Below, piece by piece: positions 59,888 through 60,168 of a DNA stretch of 60,168 nt. Source of the DNA: an uncultured Prevotella sp. (lineage in GTDB: Bacteria; Bacteroidota; Bacteroidia; Bacteroidales; Bacteroidaceae); assembly GCA_946404405.1 (NCBI GenBank), contig CAMJDL010000017.1, positions 1 through 60,168 of the forward strand, read 5' to 3'. The translations under genes were made by a program, and so were the position numbers. The notes beneath the pieces were generated by a model. It was not told where the DNA came from, ran no database searches, and saw only the letters and a program-made list of their open reading frames with translations. Every line of letters starts with the position of its first letter. The first letter of the stretch is position 1.

Positions 59888-60168
59888 TTAGTCTTCCCAG
59901 TTCTCCTGAGACTTGCGGATGTAAGTCTTGTAGCGGAGCTGAGCCATCTTCTGAGCCTCGGCGAAGAGTTCCTCGGCCTCGTTGGGATAAGCCTTCTTAA
60001 CAGAGAGGTAACGAACCTCGCCGAGCAGGAAGTCGTGGAAGTTCTCCCAGTTAGGCTCCTTAGAGTCGAGTGAGAATGGATTCTTGCCTTCCTCAGCCAG
60101 AGCTGGGTTGTAGCGCCACAGGTGCCAGTAACCGCACTCCACAGCCTTCTTCTCCTCGGCCTGGCTCT
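59888..60168 (-). CDS. nifJ: Pyruvate:ferredoxin oxidoreductase, C-terminal part (cut by window edge)
   Basis: The last 93 residues of a larger protein that runs off the right edge. ECGYWHLWRYNP, KNPFSLDSKEPNW and FLLGEVRY are features of the C-terminus of single-chain pyruvate:ferredoxin (flavodoxin) oxidoreductase. The full enzyme converts pyruvate and CoA to acetyl-CoA, CO2 and reduced ferredoxin, which the Rnf complex in this window could use. Cofactor domains are outside the window. Confidence 0.88.
   Translation of the reverse strand, partial: SQAEEKKAVECGYWHLWRYNPALAEEGKNPFSLDSKEPNWENFHDFLLGEVRYLSVKKAYPNEAEELFAEAQKMAQLRYKTYIRKSQENWED

Overview
The window looks like chromosomal DNA of an anaerobic Bacteroidales bacterium, most likely Prevotella or a close Prevotellaceae relative. 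Evidence seen: TAnnTTTG promoter boxes with an upstream TTTG about 20 bp away, no Shine-Dalgarno sequences, a RprX/RprY-type two-component pair, an Rnf complex with a Bacteroidales gene order, FadL/OmpP1-type outer membrane proteins, a T9SS-like C-terminal domain and secreted hemicellulases. The end of a pyruvate:ferredoxin oxidoreductase gene at the right edge fits anaerobic energy metabolism. Genus-level placement is inference.

Layout. 1-3613 is the right end of an integrated element, probably a prophage: a large unrecognised phage-like structural protein, a tyrosine integrase, a repeat-rich attachment region, and the 3' end of a tRNA-Arg(ACG) gene as the probable target. 3846-10129 holds a protoporphyrinogen oxidase/TonB-receptor operon and the rprXY pair, closed by a 40-bp perfect palindrome acting as a two-way terminator. 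10131-19414 holds valS, then a rightward run of mazG, a lipocalin-like lipoprotein, RNase Z, a tiny T9SS-tail protein, an L,D-transpeptidase and an ECF sigma factor with a membrane partner and a Spy-like periplasmic protein, running tail-to-tail into nth.

19385-20039 is the longest gene-free stretch: a 24-bp perfect inverted repeat flanked by an 8-bp direct repeat (MITE-like), a small hairpin, an intrinsic terminator, and the ilvC promoter with a leader of about 130 nt. ilvC and an inositol monophosphatase follow. 21890-28924 is a leftward group (M24 peptidase, C1 peptidase, YhcH-like protein, recJ, recQ). 29040-37495 has a patatin, trmD, a lone carB and two overlapping paralogous sensor proteins, of which the upstream one is a degenerate kinase. 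37653-45278 has a thioesterase, then a leftward rseC-rnfBCDGEA operon with an arabinofuranosidase gene only 5 nt behind rnfA.

45397-60168 holds a GH73/LysM protein, cytidine deaminase, a TetR/malic-enzyme divergent pair with a palindrome between them, a PAP2 phosphatase/phosphoethanolamine transferase pair (lipid A remodelling), prmA, a Tyr/Trp-rich exported protein, a FadL-type protein, a 51-residue membrane protein, a small beta-barrel protein, a GH10 xylanase and the C-terminus of NifJ.

How the parts relate: GH10 and GH51 enzymes point to use of plant arabinoxylan. Rnf, NifJ and malic enzyme are anaerobic redox and carbon genes. A recurring oddity is a set of short tandem repeats (7-10 bp units) that fill spacers between genes and also sit in frame inside at least four genes (suhB, pepP, prmA, yhcH-like). 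I found no CRISPR array, no rRNA genes and no complete insertion sequence with a transposase.
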